A stretch of 64,000 bases of DNA from Glaciecola amylolytica (GTDB lineage: Bacteria > Bacteroidota > Bacteroidia > Flavobacteriales_D > Crocinitomicaceae): the NCBI GenBank assembly GCA_003856375.1, contig CP034120.1, forward strand, positions 2,666,001-2,730,000, in the 5' to 3' direction. The notes beneath the pieces were generated by a model. The model had not been told where the DNA came from, did no database searches, and saw only the letters and a program-made list of their open reading frames with translations. A program made the position numbers and the translations under genes. How positions within the stretch are numbered: the first letter of the stretch is position 1; each line of letters begins with the position of its first letter. Below are positions 60,534 through 64,000 of this stretch, piece by piece.

Positions 60534-62822
60534 ATGCATTTAGCGAAGCAAATAACTTTTACATTAATCCTAAGCGTACTCCCCTTTTTCATTAAAGCTC
60601 AGGGAGTTGGTGTTGTATTAAGTGGCGGAGGAGCATCCGGTTTCGCTCATATCGGAGTTCTCAAAGCGCTCGAAGAAAATAATATACCTATCAATTATAT
60701 TACCGGAACTTCTGCCGGAGCTCTTGTGGGAGCAATGTACGCCAGCGGCTATTCTCCTCAGGAAATTGAAGATTATGTACTTAGCAATAAATTTCAGCTG
60801 ATGTCTAACGGTCAGATTGAACAACGCTATGAATTTTTATTGCGGGAAGACAATGAAAATGCTTCCGGAATGAGTTTTTCATTCTCTTTGGATAGTATTT
60901 TCAGTAAATCTCTTCCAACGAATTTTATAAGACCGGAATTACTCGATTTCGAAATGCTTCGTTTATTCGGAGCAACCGGTGCTTCGTCTTCGTATAATTT
61001 CGACAGTCTTTTTGTTCCGTTTCGCTGCGTTGCCAGTGATATTGTAGCGAAGAAAAGTGTGGTATTTTCAAACGGCTATCTGAACGAAGCAATCAGAGCC
61101 TCCATGACCTTTCCGTTTTATGTCAACCCGATCCGGATCAACGGAGTGTTGTATTTCGACGGAGGTTTGTACAACAATTTCCCCGCAGATGTGATGTACA
61201 ATAGTTTTCCTGCTGATTTTATTATCGGAAGCAACGTTTCATACAATGCTGCAGCTCCGAAAGAAGACGATTTGATCAGTCAGCTCACCAACATGCTCGT
61301 TTCGCACACGGCTTTTGAAATCCCCTGCGAATCCGGAATCATTATTGAACCCAAACCCAATATCAGCACCTTCGATTTTGAAGATGTAGATGAAGCAATC
61401 AACGCGGGCTACAATGCCACCATTTTGATGATGGATAGTATTAAAAATGCGACTGATGACAGAATTTCAACCGAAGAATTGAATAAAAAACGTTCGCATT
61501 TCAAAGAAAGACTGAATTCTCTGGTGATTTCTCAGGTAAATACCATCAACAAAAAAGGGCTTGATGAAAGCTATGTCCGAAAGTCCATTCTAAAAAACAA
61601 CAAGGGGGAAAAAATTTCCGGAATCCGTTTCAAACGTCGTTATTTCAGAACGTATGCAACTCCTCAGATCAAATATTTGTATCCGACACTCGATCTTCAG
61701 GAAGATTCTACTTACAGTCTGAATATCAAAGTAACGGAATCAAAACCTTTCCGTCTGGATATCGGAGGTATTGTGAGTACGCGGGCCATTAATACCGGAT
61801 TCATTCAACTCAACTACATGCGTCTGGACCGCTTTGCAAGTACCATTCAGGTAGGCGGATATTTCGGGAAGTTTTACAATTCCGGAAGAGCAAACATCGA
61901 CCTGCATTTCCCCTCCTATTATCCCATTTCGGCTAGTGTTTACGGGGTTATTAACCGCTGGGATTACTTCAAAAGTTTCACCACTTTCTTCGATGACGAA
62001 AAACCCTCATTCCTGGTTCAAAACGAAGCATACATCGGAGGAGGAATAAAATTGCCTTTGTTCAACAATTCTAAATTCAGTGTGGATTACAGGCATTTTG
62101 AAACACAGGATCGCTATTATCAGTTGCCGGATTTCACCAACAAAGACACTACCGACAGAACCATATTGTATGGTAACTCCTTAATGGTCACGCTGGAACA
62201 CAATTCATTGAACCGGAAACAATGGGCATCATCGGGAACTTTGGCACTTTTCAAAGCAATTTATAGTGGAGCCAAAGAACACAGTGTGGCCGGATCAACC
62301 TCTTTGGAAAAATATGATTACCGAAACGGGCATCATTGGTTCAACATTCGTGGAGAAATTCAGAATTTTCCTCTGAGTACCAAATATTTCTCATTCGGAG
62401 TTCACGGTTTGGCCAGTATTACCAATCTTTCACTCCTGAAAAATTACACCGCAACGTTGCTGAATATGAATGCTTTTCAGCCCCTGCCCGATTTGCAAAC
62501 GTATTTCTTCTCGGATTATCGTTCTCCTCAGTATATCGGAGGTGGAATCAATATTATTTTTTCCCTGCGTAAAAACATTGATATCCGGGCAGATGGTTAC
62601 TGGTATCAGCCTTTCATTTCCATTACCAAAAACGATGACGGAACCTTTGGTTACTCCAAGCCATTTAAGGGAGAATCTCAGGTTGTATCACTGTCTGCAA
62701 TTTATCATTCGCCCCTCGGCCCTCTTCGTGCTTCATTGAATTACTTTCCGAAGCAAAAATCGCCTCTGGCATTTCAATTTACATACGGATTTATCATTTT
62801 CCACGAACGAGCGTTTCGTTAG
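60534..62822 (+). CDS. patatin-like phospholipase fused to an Omp85-type barrel
   Basis: A 762-residue outer-membrane protein. The signal peptide ends near FIKAQ. The patatin domain (about 24-320) has the oxyanion loop GGGASG at 31-36, nucleophile Ser60 in GTSAG, and Asp209 in DGG, so the Ser-Asp dyad is intact. A POTRA-like linker (about 330-420, LDLQEDSTYSLNIKVTESKP) leads to a 16-strand barrel of the BamA/Omp85 surface-antigen type ending FTYGFIIFHERAFR. The arrangement resembles PlpD of Pseudomonas and other type Vd proteins, in which the barrel carries the lipase to the outside. ATG 60534 is chosen over an earlier TTG. Confidence 0.9.
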   Translation: MHLAKQITFTLILSVLPFFIKAQGVGVVLSGGGASGFAHIGVLKALEENNIPINYITGTSAGALVGAMYASGYSPQEIEDYVLSNKFQLMSNGQIEQRYEFLLREDNENASGMSFSFSLDSIFSKSLPTNFIRPELLDFEMLRLFGATGASSSYNFDSLFVPFRCVASDIVAKKSVVFSNGYLNEAIRASMTFPFYVNPIRINGVLYFDGGLYNNFPADVMYNSFPADFIIGSNVSYNAAAPKEDDLISQLTNMLVSHTAFEIPCESGIIIEPKPNISTFDFEDVDEAINAGYNATILMMDSIKNATDDRISTEELNKKRSHFKERLNSLVISQVNTINKKGLDESYVRKSILKNNKGEKISGIRFKRRYFRTYATPQIKYLYPTLDLQEDSTYSLNIKVTESKPFRLDIGGIVSTRAINTGFIQLNYMRLDRFASTIQVGGYFGKFYNSGRANIDLHFPSYYPISASVYGVINRWDYFKSFTTFFDDEKPSFLVQNEAYIGGGIKLPLFNNSKFSVDYRHFETQDRYYQLPDFTNKDTTDRTILYGNSLMVTLEHNSLNRKQWASSGTLALFKAIYSGAKEHSVAGSTSLEKYDYRNGHHWFNIRGEIQNFPLSTKYFSFGVHGLASITNLSLLKNYTATLLNMNAFQPLPDLQTYFFSDYRSPQYIGGGINIIFSLRKNIDIRADGYWYQPFISITKNDDGTFGYSKPFKGESQVVSLSAIYHSPLGPLRASLNYFPKQKSPLAFQFTYGFIIFHERAFR

Positions 62823-62861
62823 TAAGATCAGAACTATTAAATTCGCATCAAATTCGAGAAA

Positions 62862-63929
62862 ATGACAAAAATCATCTGTGGTATACAGCAAATGGGAATT
62901 GGTGTTCCCAATGTGCAATCAATTTGGAAATGGTATCGTGAACACTTTGGTGTGGACGTAAGAATTTTTGAAGAAGCTGCTGAAGCCCCTTTGATGACAA
63001 GATATACCGGTGGTGTTATTCATTCCAGAACGGCAACTTTGGCACTTTCCATGGAAAGCGGCGGCGGATTTGAGATCTGGCAATTTACATCACGTCCAAC
63101 GGAAAAAAGCACAGAACCAATCATTCTGGGTGATTTCGGTTTATATGCTTGCCGGATCAAATCCAGAGATGTAAAAGCGACCCACGCTTTCCTGACTAAA
63201 AAAGGAGCGAAAGTCTTATCCGAACCACAACAATTACCCAACGGCAGTTTTCACTTCCTGGTAGAAGATCCGAACGGAAATCTGTTCGATATCGTGGAAG
63301 GATCCGGATGGTTCATGGACACTAAATTTGAAGGAAAGACAGGAGGTGTTGCCGGTTCCATGATCGGTGTCAGCTCCATCGAAAAAGCATTGCCCTTGTA
63401 TCAGACTATTTTGGGATACGACCAGATCGTTTACGACGTAACGGATACTTTTGACGCTTTCAATCAGGTTCCAAACGGAAATCACAAAGTAAGACGTGTT
63501 TTACTTCAGCATTCCGAAGACAGAAAAGGGCCGTTTGCAAAATTGCTTGGTCCTACACAAATTGAATTGGTACAGGCTGTAGAACGAACAGATGCAAAAT
63601 CCATTTTCAAAAACCGTTTCTGGGGCGACTGGGGCTTCATTCACTTGTGTTTCGATGTTCAGGGAATGGATGATTTGCAGAAGGAATGTGAAAAGCTTGG
63701 CTTCCCGTTCACTGTCGATTCCGGAAAAACCTTTGATATGGGAGAAGCCGGCGGAAGATTCAGCTACATTGAAGATCCGGACGGAACGTGGATTGAATTC
63801 GTTGAAACTCATAAAGTTCCGGTAATGAAAAAGTTAGGATGGTATATTCATCTTAAAAATAAAAAGCCGGGAGCATTCCTTCCCAACTGGATGCTTAAAG
63901 CAATGAGATTTAACCGTGTAAAAAATTGA
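62862..63929 (+). CDS. VOC-superfamily protein with two glyoxalase-like modules
   Basis: A 355-residue cytoplasmic protein with two vicinal-oxygen-chelate halves. The first half opens QMGIGVPNVQSIWKWYREHF and ends HFLVEDPNGNLFDIVEGSGW; the second begins GSMIGVSSIEKALPLYQTIL and ends RFSYIEDPDGTWIEFVETHK. The metal-ligand positions in each half look preserved (the DPxGxxxE segments). Members include dioxygenases, glyoxalases and isomerases. The length is near that of 4-hydroxyphenylpyruvate dioxygenase, but its signature motifs are not seen. Substrate unknown. An 11-base direct repeat GATTTAACCGT spans the end of the gene (63907 and 63928). Confidence 0.8.
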   Translation: MTKIICGIQQMGIGVPNVQSIWKWYREHFGVDVRIFEEAAEAPLMTRYTGGVIHSRTATLALSMESGGGFEIWQFTSRPTEKSTEPIILGDFGLYACRIKSRDVKATHAFLTKKGAKVLSEPQQLPNGSFHFLVEDPNGNLFDIVEGSGWFMDTKFEGKTGGVAGSMIGVSSIEKALPLYQTILGYDQIVYDVTDTFDAFNQVPNGNHKVRRVLLQHSEDRKGPFAKLLGPTQIELVQAVERTDAKSIFKNRFWGDWGFIHLCFDVQGMDDLQKECEKLGFPFTVDSGKTFDMGEAGGRFSYIEDPDGTWIEFVETHKVPVMKKLGWYIHLKNKKPGAFLPNWMLKAMRFNRVKN

Positions 63930-63982
63930 TTTAACCGTAGTTCCCATTGATTATGATAGTCATTCATTTCATATTTAAATCG

Positions 63983-63990
63983 TAACTTTG
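63983..63990 (+). promoter_or_regulatory. -7 element for a gene beyond the window
   Basis: TAACTTTG fits TAnnTTTG ten bases before the window ends. The gene it serves is not visible. Confidence 0.35.
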
Positions 63991-64000
63991 GGTCAAATTG

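Noticed and set aside
1-64000. Prophage, transposon, defence island or toxin-antitoxin pair
   Set aside because: No integrase, transposase, restriction, CRISPR-associated or toxin-antitoxin motifs were recognised, and coding style is even across the window.

Overview
The window reads as chromosome of a Bacteroidota bacterium, most likely order Flavobacteriales. My guess at a Fluviicola-like member of the Crocinitomicaceae is an impression, not a demonstrated assignment. Direct signs are seven proteins with type IX secretion (T9SS) C-terminal sorting domains, a PorQ homologue, two TonB-dependent receptors with carboxypeptidase-like N-terminal domains, DUF1800/DUF1501, DUF4924, GIN-domain and DUF5074-type proteins, and repeated use of the Bacteroidota promoter element TAnnTTTG. 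I saw no tRNA, rRNA, CRISPR array, insertion sequence or prophage. The DNA is tightly packed, with overlapping or nearly abutting genes in short operons.

Layout. 1-10.8 kb: a DUF2157 membrane protein (cut by the edge), a RhiA-like protein, 3-hydroxyacyl-CoA dehydrogenase, a membrane glycosyltransferase, a GH25 lysozyme, a three-gene OmpH/DUF4924 operon, a SiaC-family phosphoprotein, a BadF-type sugar kinase, a protein kinase, a beta-barrel/Tag pair and a PaaY-like hexapeptide protein. 10.8-16 kb: three secreted proteins of unknown role, one with leucine-rich repeats, and a cold-shock protein. 16-25.5 kb: pdhC and pdhA, a phosphodiesterase-like protein, porQ, an outer-membrane barrel, cmk, an ACT-like protein, a GIN-domain lipoprotein overlapping a PagL-like lipid A deacylase, and mazG. 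25.6-37.2 kb: a TonB receptor, a very large repeat protein with a type B T9SS tail, an M61 peptidase, dihydrolipoyl dehydrogenase and a small T9SS cargo.

37.6-43 kb: a four-gene unit with DUF1800, a DUF1501 protein carrying both a twin-arginine-like leader and a T9SS tail, a beta-barrel and a lipoprotein. 43-50.5 kb: a minus-strand locus that looks like an extracellular nucleic-acid scavenging system: lamin-tail T9SS protein, TonB receptor, T9SS endonuclease I, and a 5'-nucleotidase split into two proteins. 50.9-54.9 kb: a DPP-IV-like peptidase and citrate synthase. 54.9-58 kb: a DUF4198 protein and a cobalamin-riboswitch-controlled, T9SS-exported beta-propeller of BtuG/DUF5074 type. 58.2-64 kb: a T9SS cargo, an RNA methyltransferase, a patatin-barrel fusion and a VOC protein.

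Together the genes suit a surface-active heterotroph that degrades polymers outside the cell and imports products through TonB receptors. The best candidates for novelty are the B12-riboswitch/T9SS propeller, the nucleic-acid locus with its structured leader, the Tat-plus-T9SS DUF1501 unit, and a set of about 40-bp almost loopless palindromic terminators sharing a GGGCGAA/TTCGCCC core.
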